Assembly (NCBI RefSeq): GCF_000372725.1
Contig: NW_005198965.1
Coordinates: 528,833 to 592,832 of the forward strand
DNA: 64,000 nucleotides
DNA from: Emiliania huxleyi CCMP1516
Lineage: Eukaryota; Haptophyta; Isochrysidales; Noelaerhabdaceae
Reading direction: 5' to 3'
Shown here: positions 43,303-55,270 of the stretch, in pieces
Layout: each line of letters opens with the position of its first letter
How positions within the stretch are numbered: position 1 is the stretch's first letter
Notes under the pieces: model-generated
Databases searched by the model: none
What the model was told of the DNA's origin: nothing
Seen by the model: only the letters and a program-made list of their open reading frames with translations
Translations under genes and position numbers: made by a program

Positions 43303-43431
43303 GAGGGGGGGGGGGGGGGGGGGCGTGCTTTCTCCACCCCACATGCTAGGGGGGGGGGGGGTGGTTTTCCCTCCCCCCCCCCCCTGCGCTCGGGGGCTGC
43401 CCGCCGTTCCGTGTGCTTCCGCCCTCCTTCT
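43303..43431. repeat. G- and C-homopolymer tracts beside the gap
   Basis: Runs of 18 and 13 G (about 43305-43323 and 43351-43363) and of 12 C lie just before the gap. CCACATGCTAGGGGG recurs at 43979-43994. Homopolymers like these commonly stop assembly. Confidence 0.9.
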
Positions 43432-43531
43432 NNNNNNNNNNNNNNNNNNNNNNNNNNNNNNNNNNNNNNNNNNNNNNNNNNNNNNNNNNNNNNNNNNNNN
43501 NNNNNNNNNNNNNNNNNNNNNNNNNNNNNNN
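43432..43531. other. Assembly gap (100 N)
   Basis: Exactly 100 N. Confidence 1.
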
Positions 43532-44208
43532 AAAAGAAAAACAAAAAGGCACAGAGCGAAAAGAGACATCATAACACCCACGAGTCTTGACGAGCGGAGA
43601 AAAGAAAGGAAAGAAAAGGTAGACGATATAAACGGCCGGTACGGGACCCTTCTGAGGGGAGAAGTGGCCGCATAATGGCTCATGAGAATGCAACGGAGAG
43701 GGGTGGGGAAGGAGGTGCCCAGCCCCACGTAAACAGAGTCATCGCGGGGGTGTAATGACCGAGGACCCCCCCAGAAACTCGTGGTCAGACTCTCCGCGCC
43801 CTTGATTTTACGCCTCATTTCGCAGCGTTTTCGAGGGGGAAATCATCCTTTGGGCTACTCGAGTACATGAGCAGCCTTGAGACTGGTCAGAGTCTCCAAG
43901 ATATTGGACTTTCAGCCACGATTTCACAACACTTTGGGGGCAAAATCGGCTCTCTGGCGGCTATTCCTAGCCCTTCACCACATGCTAGGGGGTGGGTGGG
44001 GCGTGGAGAGAAGCACGCCCCCCCCCCCTGGTGGCGATGTGCGCCTGCTCCAGAGAGAGCGCGGTCTGCCTTTTGTTGAGAAGAAAAGTGCGGCGCAAGC
44101 ACAGGGCACACGCCGCGCTCATTCGCGCCGGGTCTCCCCGTGTATTTTTTCTTGGTCACGGCGGACAGAGGCTGTAAGAACACGGCGCACACCCCCGCAC
44201 GACTCCGC
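43532..44208. other. No supported gene
   Basis: A-rich start after the gap, then mixed sequence with another poly-C run near 44019. No recognisable protein. Confidence 0.45.
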
Positions 44209-44971
44209 TCATTCGATCGGCTCAAACGCGTCCAGGGCGAACCCTCCGGTGTAGATGTCCTTGAAGCGGCCCGCGAACGGGTCCCAGCGGCGGACCATCG
44301 CCGGCTCGTGCTTGATGGCCATGTCCTCGTCGCGCTGGACAGCGTGCGGCAGCACGTGCGCACGCCAGGCGTCGACGAGGGCCGCCGCCTGCCGCATCCG
44401 CAGGGGTGGCGACCACGCGAGCAGGTAGCCGAGCCGCAGCAGCTCCACCGCGCGCGCCCGCGCATGCGGCGGGAAGAAGCGGTGCGTCACAATGGACCAT
44501 GGCTCCACCGCCAGCCGCACCAGTGCGCTCGCCTCGCTTTCAACGCGACGCGCCCGCTCGAGTGGCGAGGGCAGCCCGGCGTGCACGCTCGCGCCCCCGC
44601 GTAGGAGCTCCGCCGTGCGCTGGGCGGAGAGCTCCTCCAGGTGGTGGAGCGGCGTCCAGTCACGCGAGGAGCGAAGCCAGGAGAGGGTCTCGGTGTGCCT
44701 GCAGGTACGGGTGGATGGGGTGGGGAGGCTCTGTGGCATTGGACGGGGACATATTCGAGGTTTGTGCTGAGGAGAAGCAGCGCGCCCTCGCTGCTCGGCG
44801 AGTCGCTCTGCACTCCATCGTTTGATCCATGACGGCCGCGCCACCTCCCTCTTGCCTCCGAGTGACGAGAGGAGTCGCACGCACGCGATATGCCCCTCAA
44901 GCGACGCAACGATCAGCGGCACGAAGCCGCGGGAGGCGCTGCTGGCGGGAGCCTGGATGGAAGGACTTGGC
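44209..44971 (-). CDS. Ankyrin-repeat protein, 5' end missing
   Basis: The frame contains an ankyrin unit (GFVPLIVASLEGHIACVRLL) and a second partial one (DWTPLHHLEELSAQRTAELL, RGGASVHA). It then has a C-terminal tail with PWSIVTHRFFPPHARARAVE and LRLGYLLAW, a form I recall from a large haptophyte ankyrin family. An 87-nt GC-AG intron (44785-44699) restores the expected RG-HTETLSW junction. Since 87 is a multiple of three, the unspliced frame is also open. The N-terminal side runs into repeat family F at 44977, where further ankyrin units would be expected, so the gene looks truncated by that segment. It is probably a protein-protein interaction module. The stop lies at 44209. Confidence 0.65.
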
Positions 44972-44976
44972 CTCGT

Positions 44977-45189
44977 TGCACCGCGCCGCGTTGATTCGCG
45001 ACCACCGTCGGCCGCGGACGGCGTCGGCGTGGCGGCCGCGGGCGCTCGCGAGACGCGCCGCTCTGCGCTGGTTCGGTTCGTTCGACTCGTTGTGCCGCCG
45101 CACGCCCGGCGGCCGCGGGTCCCAGAAGTGGTTGCGCGGGCCTCTTCCTTTCGGCCGCGGGACGGCGTCGGGCACGTCGTTGGTCGCAA
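44977..45189 (-). repeat. Dispersed repeat family F, copy 2
   Basis: Inverted copy of 22154-22368, 2 bp shorter, with few substitutions, placed where the 5' part of the ankyrin gene should be. Confidence 0.85.
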
Positions 45190-45256
45190 AAGGCCGAGGG
45201 GCGCAAATTGCTTCGTGGTGTACCTGTGTTAGTGCCAGTGCGCGCCAGTCCCGTGC

Positions 45257-45282
45257 CCAATAAATAAATAAATATAACGGAC
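45257..45282. repeat. (AAAT)n run followed by ACGGACA
   Basis: CAATAAATAAATAAATATAACGGACA. A second AAAT run with the same ACGGACA ending is at 57736-57763. A shared tail plus shared terminal heptamer could mark retroposon 3' ends, though the sequences before them do not match. Confidence 0.5.
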
Positions 45283-45607
45283 ATGCCAAGCTAGGGCTGG
45301 GTCGAGGACAGACACGTCCCCACCTTTGCAGGATTTTGCAAAAGCGAGGGGGGAGGGCGCATCGCCGCGCGGAGAGGGCTGGGCACAGGGCACAGGGGAT
45401 CTCTCTCGCATAGGATATGCACTCGGCGGCACGAGGGCAAGGCTGGGCGTCCTATGTTTGTGCTCCCCCCCGGACCCCTCGCTCTCGGGCACTAACCATC
45501 TGACCACTCATCGACGGGGCTTGGCGAGTCCCGTGCCCAGTGTTGTGCGAGGGAGTTGGAAGATCTTTTTCAGTCAGGACGTCAGCGCCAACAACTCTTG
45601 GTCTCGA

Positions 45608-46756
45608 ATGGTGTCCGGCGCCCTCCCGCTGCTGCCCACCACCAAGGTTGGCGCGGGCGACAAGGAGCGCGCGTACGTCATCCGCCAGAACGTCGTGCTC
45701 AAGGCGCTGCTCATCGCGGCGTCGGTGCTTCTGGGCGTGAGCACGCTGCTCTGCTGTACCGTGTACGAGGTGCACGTGCAGCGGCGGGTGCGGGTGGACG
45801 ACGCGCGCGAGCACCGCGAGGAGGAGCACACGTCGCACATGCGGGTCATGCGCCTCTCGATGATGCTGCAGCAGCGGCTCAAGGACGAGGTGCACGACAT
45901 GAAGGTGCTCACAACGTACCGCGCGTGGCTGCTGCGCGCGGTGGGCGAGTACCAGCAGCGGGTGGAGGATCAGGTGGCCAACTGCTCCGACGCCAAGGGC
46001 GGCCTCGCCAAGCTCGGGGCCGACTTTGACAAGCAGATCGACGGGCTCATCCACCGGCTGTGGAGCGATGTCGTCTCGGAGGGGCGCGCGGCGCAGGGCC
46101 AGCTGCACAACATCTCGAGCGCAATCATGGGCGAGCTCAAGCAGGAGGCGAGCGAGAAGGCGCACTTCGACGAGCTGATGCGCGCCGAGGGCGAGGAGCC
46201 GCGCCCCATCCACCGCGCAGGCGAGGAGGACGCGCACTACGGGTACGGCGACCACGGCGACCACCACCACGTCGAGGACGAGGACTCGTCGCTGGGCGTG
46301 GCGCTGGAGGCGTTCCACACGCGACTGCTGTCCAACGCGTCGGCGCTGCCGCTCGAGGAGGCGACCCTGCGCCGGTGGGGCGACGCGTACGAGGAGGCGA
46401 TGCGCGCGCTCGGCGACGAGGAGAAGGAGGCGGACATGGTGCGGATCAATGCGCGGCTCGAGGAGCTCATCGGCCAGGCGGGCGCGCCGCCGTACAAGGA
46501 GACGCAGATGGAGGCGGAGGGCGGCTCGGAGCTCGACTACTTCACCGAGCTGCTCTACCGCGCCCGGCTGGCGCCGCACCGCGACGAGCTGCTCCGCGTG
46601 CTCGGCGAGTGGCTGGACGGGCACGTGCCGCTCTCCAAGCCGCTTGAGCTGGTCGAGCGGCTCATCGACGAGAACGTGCTGCAGCCAGACGTGCTGCTCG
46701 TGGCGCCGGGCGACTACCACTACCACTACAACGATGACGAGTCGTACGGCGAGTGA
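45608..46756 (+). CDS. Membrane-anchored coiled-coil protein, unknown role
   Basis: Single exon, 382 residues from the ATG before VSGALPLLPTTKVGAG. The frame is open upstream as far as 45326, but that part is low complexity. Residues about 30-50 are a membrane helix (ALLIAASVLLGVSTLLCCTV). The rest is hydrophilic and mostly helical: charged segments (VRVDDAREHREEEHTSHMRV) and NISSAIMGELKQEASEKAHF suggest coiled coil, and there is a His/Asp-rich patch (YGYGDHGDHHHVEDEDSS, near residue 215) that may bind metal. Only one strong membrane segment is seen, so a signal-anchor protein is likely. No family recognised. Strong G/C third-position bias supports a real gene. Confidence 0.75.
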   Translation: MVSGALPLLPTTKVGAGDKERAYVIRQNVVLKALLIAASVLLGVSTLLCCTVYEVHVQRRVRVDDAREHREEEHTSHMRVMRLSMMLQQRLKDEVHDMKVLTTYRAWLLRAVGEYQQRVEDQVANCSDAKGGLAKLGADFDKQIDGLIHRLWSDVVSEGRAAQGQLHNISSAIMGELKQEASEKAHFDELMRAEGEEPRPIHRAGEEDAHYGYGDHGDHHHVEDEDSSLGVALEAFHTRLLSNASALPLEEATLRRWGDAYEEAMRALGDEEKEADMVRINARLEELIGQAGAPPYKETQMEAEGGSELDYFTELLYRARLAPHRDELLRVLGEWLDGHVPLSKPLELVERLIDENVLQPDVLLVAPGDYHYHYNDDESYGE

Positions 46757-47675
46757 AGCGGGTGAGGCGGCAGGAGGCGCGGCGGACCGCGGCGTCGCGC
46801 AGTGTCGGCCGGGAGCGGCAGCCTGGGCTGGGGGCGGGGCGCGCGGATCGGCGAACTGCAGAGCTAAACAAATACATAAAAACCGCGACCCTTGGGATGA
46901 ACGGTGAAAAAAAGAACGAGTGTGGGCGGGGGGTCCCGACTCTTGCACTGTGCACAGCCTGAGAGTGCCTGACCCGAGTCGCGAGTGCGAAACCGAAAGT
47001 CATAAGTCTCCCGACCCGCCCCCGCGCCCCTCCACAGGCGGCACAGCTCGAGACCGCGTGCGAGAGAGACACGCCGTCTCGCAAAAACCAACGTGCGATA
47101 AACTCAAAAAGAAAAGAGTAACGTAAGTTTGTAGGGCATCGCGCGCCACTCGACCCCGAATCGGCCTTCGGCCATCGCGCATCAGGATCAGCCAAGAGAG
47201 CCATCAACTCTCACGGGGGCGTGGCCAGCTAAGAGCTTCTATCGTTGGGGCAGCCCCGTCCTGCGCGCCAGCGCCGGAGCACCCAGTGCCAGGACCAGTC
47301 ACGCACAAACGTTCTACAAGTGAAAGCCATTGCTGGGCGAGCACTTAGAGCCCTACTCACTGCTCCTCAGAGCCGTCGCTCGTCGCTGCAGCTGTCAGAA
47401 CCTCCTCTGTGCCTGTTGTGCCTGCCTTATCCTGCGATGTACACCAGCCTTGTGAGCGATGGGGCTGGGTATGTGGGGCGAACCAGAAGGTGTTGAAGCT
47501 ATGTATTCGTTCCCTCATCTGCGCGGTGCCTGTGGCTTGCCCTTGGCCTTGAGCGGCTCGTCGTCCATGTCTTCAACGTCCGACTCATACCCCTCGGTCT
47601 CTGTGGTTGCAAAAACGCCCTCCACGGTGCCCTCGGAGCCGTCAGAAGTTGCGCCCGCCGTGATCCAACCACTAC
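46757..47675. other. No supported gene
   Basis: Ordinary intergenic sequence with short open frames and no recognisable protein. Confidence 0.45.
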
Positions 47676-47867
47676 CTAGAAGCAGCAAAACATGGTGTGC
47701 AATCTGCGAAAGGAGTTTGATGGCGCAGATTGCACACCCGACACTCCGCTTGCTTGCTGCAAACTATCTTGAAGTCGGCGCGAGGCATCCAGGCCGAGCA
47801 CTTCTGCTTGCGACGCGGCGAGCACCGCAGCCAGAAACGCCAGTGGCGAGGCCCGGGCCATGACCAT
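47676..47867 (-). CDS. Short secreted-type peptide
   Basis: A 63-residue frame with a textbook signal peptide (MVMARASPLAFLAAVLAASQ, likely cut after ASQA) and a short polar remainder ending FRRLHTMFCCF. It may be a complete small secreted protein or the first exon of a larger one. It is isolated and has no recognised family. Confidence 0.4.
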   Translation of the reverse strand: MVMARASPLAFLAAVLAASQAEVLGLDASRRLQDSLQQASGVSGVQSAPSNSFRRLHTMFCCF

Positions 47868-47882
47868 ACCGAGCGGGTCTTG

Positions 47883-47990
47883 CGCCGTTTCGGGCAATAC
47901 TGCAAGAGTTTGCCGATGAATGGCGAGGCCCGAGCGCGCCGTTTCGGAAACACTGCAAGAGTTTGCCGATGCGATGAACGAATTGCCCCC
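47883..47990. repeat. 54-bp tandem duplication and poly-C run
   Basis: CCGTTTCGG, an A-rich link and CTGCAAGAGTTTGCCGATG occur twice, 54 bp apart (47885 and 47939), followed by 18 C at about 47985-48002. Confidence 0.8.
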
Positions 47991-48002
47991 CCCCCCCCCC
48001 CT

Positions 48003-48405
48003 CTCCTGTGTGAAATAACGCCGTAAAGCCATAGTTGCGAGCGTGTGTGTGTTGCATGCGTGTGTGTGCTGTGTGTGCAAAAAATGCACACATGCTGTGC
48101 ATGCACATGTCGCTTGTCGGCAATGCAATGCACATGCGCTGCACGCTGCGCGACGACGAGATCGGTCGCCATCGCCGCGCGTGTCCCTCGTATAGGGGAC
48201 GGCTCTCTATCGGTGCGGAAGTTCATGCCGGAAGCTGGAAGTTTAGAAGCAGCGCGACCGAGAAGCTGTAAGCTACCCGCCAGCCAGCCCACAACCTCAC
48301 AGACGAGAGGCGCGCGGGGATAAATTTATGCGGGGCACCCCCTCGTGCACACGTACAGGCACACAACTCTCACGGCACAGCCACAGTGCTCCAACCTGCA
48401 TGCCC
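48003..48405. other. GT/TG-rich stretch, no gene
   Basis: TGTGTGTGC-rich sequence to about 48150, then unremarkable sequence; this includes the 3' flank of the RRP5 gene. Confidence 0.5.
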
Positions 48406-51400
48406 TCATGCTTCGGTCGCCCGCTCCACCCATGCGCGGGCCATCGCCTTGACCTTCTCGACGAGCGCGGCGTCGCCTGCGTCGGAGGCGTACTGCAGGT
48501 ACCGCTTGAAGAAGTACTTCGCCTTCTTGGAGGAGAGCTTGAGCGAGACGGCGCGCTCAAACAGCGAACGGATCGGGCCCGGCTCGCCGCGTCTCAGCTC
48601 CATGTCGAGGTAGACGGACCAGACGTCGATGCGCTTGGGGTAGGAGGAGAGCACGCCGTCAAAGACGGTGCGGCCCCGCTCCGCCGAGCCGTGCCGGAAC
48701 TCGAGCTGCCCAAACTTGGAGATGACGTCGACGTGGTCCGATGTGCTCAGCGAGTCGACGGCGCGCTGCAGCAGCTCCTTGGCCGACGCGGGATCCTTTC
48801 GCTGCGCAAAGATCGCCTCGAGCCACGCGAGCCACACGCGCTTGTCGCGCCGGAAGCGCTTGAGCGCGCCGTTGTACGTCGCGTCTGCAAGCTCGGCGTC
48901 GCCGGCGCGCTCGTGCGTCGCCGCGACGTGCAGGTAGATGCGCATCGGGTCCGCCTGCGCGATGGCGCGCTTGAAGAGGGCTGCGAGCGACTCCTCGTCG
49001 CCGAAGCGCTTCTCCAGGTTCAGCATCGCCGCCCACAAGTTGTAGCGCTCGCCCTCGGCCGTGAGCTCGATGGTGCGCAGCGCGCGCTCGCCAACCTCGC
49101 GCGCGCGCTCCAGCTCGGCGAGCGAGAGCTGCAGCTCCATGTAGTCCACCCACAGCCGCGAGTTGGACGGCTCGCCAACGAGCAGCCGCTCGTAGTCCTC
49201 GGCGGTCGCAGCCTCGCCCGACGCGACGTGCGCCTCGCGCTCGCGCATCTCCGCCTCGCGCTCGCGCCACGAGGCGCGCTCCTTGGCCTGCCGGCCGCGC
49301 CGCCCGAGCTGCTCCTCCGCCTCCGCCTCCTCCGCATCCCGCCGGCTGGCACCGGCGGCGCCACCAAAGTCGTCCCAGTCGAAGCCGCCCGCAACCCCGC
49401 CGCCGCCCGGCAAGTCGGTCCCCGCGCGCAGCCCGGCGAGCGGGTCCTCGCCGCCGAGCGCCTCGGCGAGCGAGGTCGGCTTGCCCGCCCCGCGCGCCCG
49501 CGGCTTGACCTCCTCCTCCTCCGCCTCGTCGAGGCCGCCCCCCTCGTCGCTGTCCACGCCAGCCTCGCTGTCGTCCATCTCCTCCTCCTCGTCCTCGTCC
49601 TCGCCCTCGTCCTCTTCGTCCTCGTCCTCCTCGTCGCTCTCCTCGCCCGCGCTCTCGCCGCTGTCGCTGCCGTCGGCCTCCTCTCCGTCGGCCGCCTCCG
49701 CCTCCTCCTCGCTCTCCGCCTCCTCCTCCTCCTCGTCGTCCGAGCCCGCCAGCTCGCGCAGCCTGCTCGGCTTGAGCGAGAGCGAGATGCGCCGCTTCTC
49801 CGCGTCCGTCTTGAGGATCACGCCGCGCACCACGTCGCCCGCCTTGAAGGTGGCCGCCAGGTCCGTCAGCTTCGAGTCCGATGCCTCGCTCGAGTGGCAG
49901 AGCGCGTCCAGCCGCTCCGCCCCCTTGCCCTCGCCCCCGCCGTGCAGCCGCACAAAGACGCCAAAGTCGACCACCTTGCGCACAAACCCGGTGACGGCGC
50001 GGCCGGCGTGTAGCGCCTCGAAGGTGAGCCGCTTCCGCATGGTGCCGCCCTCCACGTCGGAGCGCTTGAGCGAGAGGGAGGGCAGCGCGTTGGCGCCGCC
50101 GCTCGCGAGCTTGACGACCCGCGCGACGACGAGCGTGCCGGGCGGGAGCATCGCCGAGACGCCCTTCTCGTCGATGAACTCGTCCGAGATCTGGCGGAGC
50201 GGCACAAACCCGTCGAGCGAACGCGAGAGCGAGACAAACGCGCCGCGGGCCGACGCCTCCTTGACGTAGCCGCGCACCAGCTGGCCTTCCTGCAGCTCGG
50301 CCGCCTCGAGCGGGCGCGCGTGCTCGCCGGGCGCGTCGCCAAACGCCGCGACCGACGACGCGCGCAGCGAGACGTCGGCCAGAGGCCGACCGCGCTGCGT
50401 GCGCGAGCGCAGCACGACGGCGCGCGCCGTCTGCCCCTCTGACAGCCGGCCAAGCGGGTCCGCCTCCCACGCGTCGACCACCTCGGTGATGTGGACGCGG
50501 CCGACGACGCCGTCGGCGAGCTTGACGTCGGCGCCCTTGCCGGGCGCCACTGACTTGACCTGGACCGACACGATGCTTCCCTCGACGGGCTCCGCCAACG
50601 CCTCGCCGCCGCCCTCGGCCCGCAGCAGCTGCTCGCCCGGCTCGTCGGCCCGAGGCCGGAGCACGAGCGAGAGCGTGAGGCGCGACCCGCGCTTCTTCTC
50701 GCCCTCGCCCTCGCCGCCCTCCTCCCCGCCGGCGGGCTGGAAGGCGACGACGCGCACCGTCACCGGAGCGCCAAACGAGAAGTGCTTTGGCAAGTCGGCA
50801 ACCACCGCCGGGTCCTCGGACGCCTCGAGCGCGGCCACCCGGCCGGTGCACTTGTGGGAGAGGCAGACCCAGAGCGCGGACCCGGTCGCCTCGCGCACCC
50901 ACCCCTGCACAATCTGGCCGACGGAGAGGTCGGCTGCCGCGACGCGCGGCGCGATGGCGCCGCCCGCCACGTCGAGCGGCCGCATCGTGCACTCGACGAG
51001 GCCAGTGGAGCGGGCGCCCTGCCGGTCGGCCGCCTTGCCGCCGCCCAAAACGACGACATGCACGGGCTCCTCCGGAGAGGCGGAGGGCAAGCTCGCGCGC
51101 TGGCCGGGCGCGGCGAGCTCGGTGAAGTGGACGCGCCCGCGCACCGCGCCGCGCCGGTCGAGCAGGACGTGCAGCTCCGTCGTCGACGTGTCGGCGACGC
51201 GGGCGAGCGCGTGCACGCCCGGGCGGGCGTCGGTGGCACGGCGCAGCGGACCGACGCCCCCCTCCGACACGGCCGCATCACCGGCGGCCGCGGCGAGCGG
51301 CGCATCCACCATGCTCAGCTGCAGCGGCTCTGGCGCCGCGGCGCCCCCATCGGCTGCCTCTGACGGCAGCGACGTCACGACCGCCTGCACCTTTTGGCCA

Positions 51401-54400
51401 GACGAGTACTTGGCCGCCTCGGCCGCGAGCAGCTCGGGCCGCGCCCCCGCGCCCGACCAGAGGGCATGGTGCGCGGCGACGCCGAGCGCGTGCCCGTGCT
51501 TCGGAAGGCTGAGCACGAGCAGCCCCGGCCGCGAGAGCGCGACTGTGGCAACGACGCGGGCGCCGACACGCAGCCGCTGCGCCGCGTCGGCGGCGGCGCT
51601 CACCGGCGCGGCGGCGCGCTTCTTGCCGCTGCTCTCCCCGCCCTCTCCGCCCGGCGAGTGCGCGTCGACGAGCTTGTCCGAAGTGGACACATGCACCACG
51701 CTGCTCAGCGGGTCGACGTCCAGCACGACGCCGCGGGCGGTCTCCTCCTTCTTGAGCTTTTGCGAGCCGGCGGGCGCGAGGGCCGGGGCGGAGGCGCCGC
51801 CAGGAAGCTGCGCGGCGTAGGCCACGCCGTCCGCGGAGGCCCGCTTGGTGGCCGGCTTCCGCAACTCGACGACGGATCCGACGCGCACGGCGCGCAGCGC
51901 CTCGAGCGAGAGCGGCGCGGCAGCGTCGCGGGCCGAGCCGAGCGCAGCCTCGACACTCTCGGCCGCCGCGCTGGCCTTTTGTCCCTCCTCCTCGTCGCCC
52001 TCGTCGCCGTCCTCGAGGGCGGCTGCCCTCGCACCCGCGATGCTCCACCGCTCGCGGAGGAAGCTCGCGGCGAGCGGCAGCAGCGGCGCGCCCTCGGCGC
52101 CGGCGCGCGAGGGCAGGCCGGCGACAGCAGCCGCCTCCGCCACCCCGTCGGCGGCCTCCGCCTTGGCCGCCTCGGCGAGGGCGTCGTGGCCCAGCTGCAG
52201 CTGCAACGTCCGCTCGCGGCTGCCGCCGGTGCCGCCCGCCACGAGGGCGAGCACCGACTGGCCGGCCGACAGGAGCGCACGCGCGTCCTCCGACGCGTCT
52301 GAGATGTCGGCGGAGGCTGCAAACCCGCGCAGCGGGCCGGCAAAGCCGACGTACGCGCCCTCGCGCTTGACTTTGGCCACCCAGCCGCACAGCAGCCGCA
52401 CGCCACGGGGCGGCTCCGGACCCGTTGGGAGGCGGCCGCCCGCAAGCGCCGCGCGTAGCGACGGCTTTGCGGTGAGCGTCACGCGGCCGGCGCCGCCGAG
52501 CGCCTTTGGCTGCACGAGGAGCACGAGGAGCGGAGGCAGCGAGGCGCCTGGCCGCAGCGCGCGACGCCAGAGCGGGAGGAGCGCCCGCACATCGCCGAGC
52601 TGCGAGAGCGGCAGCCAGCCATGGCCGCCGCCGCCACCAGAGAGGGCGACCCACACGCCCTCCTCGCCGCCGCCCTCCTCCTTTGGCGCGGCGCGGTCCT
52701 GCCAGCCGGCGACGACGCCACGCACCTCGTCGCCCGCGCGAAGCGCCACCGCGGCGCCGGGAGGGTACTGCGCGGCGGCGCCCGCCTTGGCGGTGCCGCC
52801 GTTGCCGACGCCGGTGAGCGCGGGCGTGGCCGCCGCCTGCTCGTGCGAGAGGAGCGAGAGGACGAGCCGGCGCTTTGCCGGCTCCGAGCGGAGCACCCGT
52901 GCCTCCACCGTCTGCCCGACCGAGTAGCAGGAAGCCGGGTCCGAGTCCCAGACCGCGCCGAGCGTCGCACGGAGCTCGGAGCCGAAGACGACGCCCTTGA
53001 CGCCGTTGAGGAAGGCGACGATGAGTGCGGTCGGCCGCACCGCCTCGATGGTGCCGTGCGAGGAGGCGCCCGCCGCCGCGCCGGCGTACGATGCGATGCG
53101 AGGCAGCGGCGAGTCGAGCAGCGAAGGCTTGAGCGAGAGCAGGAGGGCGCCGCCCGCCGCACCGCCGGCCTGGCCTTCCGCCAGCGCGGCCGGCGCGCCG
53201 CGGGCGCCCGTCCCCGCCGCGAGCACAAGCGCGCGGACGGTGCTGCCCACAGCGAGCCGCGCCTCGGGCTTCTGCAGGCTGCCGTCGGCAAGCTGGTGGC
53301 GCGGCGCGTGCCCGCTCAGCGAGCCGCCAACCGGCCCGCCGATCCTCAGCCGCGCGCCCGCCGCGCCGAGCCGGACGATGGTGGCGTCCACCACGGCGCC
53401 CACCTCGGGGGTGGCGACGGGGGGCGACGCGCGCTTGAGCACCGACGCGCGCGCAGAGAGGCGCAGCCGGCCAGAGAGCCAGTCGACGCCCGTGACGACG
53501 GCGGAGACGGCGGCGCCCGGCTTGAGCTTGCGGAGCGCATCCGCCGGCTTCTGGCCCGGGGAGAGGTCGGCCACGTCGAGCGGGCCGAGCCAGCCCAGCC
53601 AGCCGGCCTCCGCCTCGCCCTCCGCCACCTCCGCCTCGCCCTCCGTCTCGCCCTCCTCGCCGGCTGGCGCGCGGCGGCAGGTGAGGACGGCTCCGTCCTT
53701 GGCAACCAGCGCCACGCGGCAAGTCACGCGCTCACCCGCCTCGGCGCCGGGCTTGAAGCGCGCCTCCAGCCCGGTCAGGTGCGGCTGCAGCGACAGCGCC
53801 ACCGTCTTGCGCTGCGGCGAGAGCCAGAGCAGCCGCGCCTTGAGCTTTGTGCCGGTCGGCAGCGCCGTCGTCCAGCCGTCCGAGGAGGAGGCGCCGAGCT
53901 GCGCGGCGGAGAGGGAGCCGTCGAAGCCGCCGGCAAAGGTGACGCGCAGCCCGTCGGCAAACACGCCGGATACGGACGCGTTGACGAGCAGCCCCGGCAC
54001 CAGCGCGTCGAAGCCGAGCGGCGCCGCCGTGCCGATGGGCCGCGCCGCCGCCGCGGGCGCGCCGAGCTCCGTCGCGCGCGACTTGTCGGTGGAAGCGAGG
54101 GCGGCGAGGAGGACGGGCCGCCAGCGCGGGGGCGGCTTGCCCTCCGACCCGCCGGCGAGCCCCGCCCAGTGCTTCTTGTGCAGGAAGCCCGTGTGCCCGC
54201 CGCCGAGGGAGAGGACGGCCCCATACCTGCGGCCGGAGGGGCGCGACGGGCGGTCGGCGGCCACGGAGCTTGGGCACAAGCACGGTGCGAGGTGGGGCCG
54301 CGGGGTTCGAGGGGCTGCGGGTCGGGGACGGGCTCGGCCTCAGGGCCAGATGGTATCACCAAGGAGAGGCGGGTTCAGACGCCGGTCTGGTTCTGCCCTA

Positions 54401-55270
54401 TCTGGTTGACTCGTCACTGGCCGGGCGGCGGCGGGGGCGGTGCGACAAGGGCGGCGGGGGAGGGATGGTGGAGCCGCGTGCGGCGCGTGCGTCGGCGGGC
54501 GCGGCGCACTCTTCGACCGACTTGAGCACGCCCCACAGCAGGGCGCCGCGCGGTAGCGCCGTCCCGCTCGACAGCGCCGCCGCCTGGACGCGCGAGAGGC
54601 GGGTCGAGACCGTCGAGGGAGGCGTCGAGCGGCTGCCGCGGCCGGAGCGAGGCGTGTCGTGGCCCGCGGGCTTGGGCGGCGCGAGGACGACCGCGGGGAG
54701 GAGCTCTCCCACCGCGAGCAGCTTGCGCAGGTCGGGCGGGTGCGCCGCCTCGCCGCCGCCCGCGATCTCGGCGTGCAGCTCGTCCGAGAGCTCGAGCCGC
54801 TCGAGGAGCCCGAGATGGCCGTCGGGCAGCGAGAGGATGGCGCGGCTCGAGTGGACCTCGCGCACTGCGCAGAGGGCCAGCGTGCCCGGCGTCAGCTCGG
54901 ACGCCTTGAGCCGCGCCGCCAACGCCGCCGAGGAGCCGCCCAGCCGCGTGCGGAGGGAGCCGACAGCCTCATCGCCGTCCTCGTCCTCCTCCTGATCCTC
55001 CGTGAAGAGGGCATCCTCGCGCGCACGAGCGGCCACCTCACGGCGCTCGAGCGCGCTGAGCGCCGAGCCGCCGCCGCGAGGAAAGGGCGCCTCCTCGTCC
55101 TCCATCCAGTCGGCAACGGGCTCCGCCGCCGGCTCTGGCGCGGCCGGCTTCTCCTCCGGATCCGCCCGCTTGTCCGGCTTTGCCGGCTTCGCCGCCTTGG
55201 CCGCCTTGGCCGCCTTGGCCTTCTTCTTGGGCGGGTCAGCGGCCTCCGAGGACCGCTTGGTCGAGCCCAT
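48406..55270 (-). CDS. RRP5: rRNA biogenesis protein RRP5 (PDCD11)
   Basis: Predicted 2193 residues in two exons, 55270-54510 and 54226-48406, joined over a 283-nt GT-AG intron that falls inside the second S1 domain (WGVLKSVEE to YGAVLSLGGGHTGFL). The N-terminus has a Lys-rich nuclear signal and the FPRGG motif typical of RRP5. A long series of S1 RNA-binding domains follows, then a highly acidic region (about 49520-49740). The C-terminal 300 residues are HAT repeats (RLWVDYMELQLSLAELERAR, RIYLHVAATHERAGDAELAD, IDVWSVYLDMELRRGEPGPI). RRP5 binds pre-rRNA and links processing of both 18S and 5.8S/25S precursors in the nucleolus. It is longer than the yeast (1729) and human (1871) proteins because of Ala/Gly-rich linkers. 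It shares a promoter region with the OPRT gene. Confidence 0.95.

Noticed and set aside
48328-54525. Long open frames on the plus strand and in other minus-strand frames across the RRP5 gene
   Set aside because: They are antisense or shifted readings of a GC-biased real gene and show only Arg/Ala/Pro-rich sequence.
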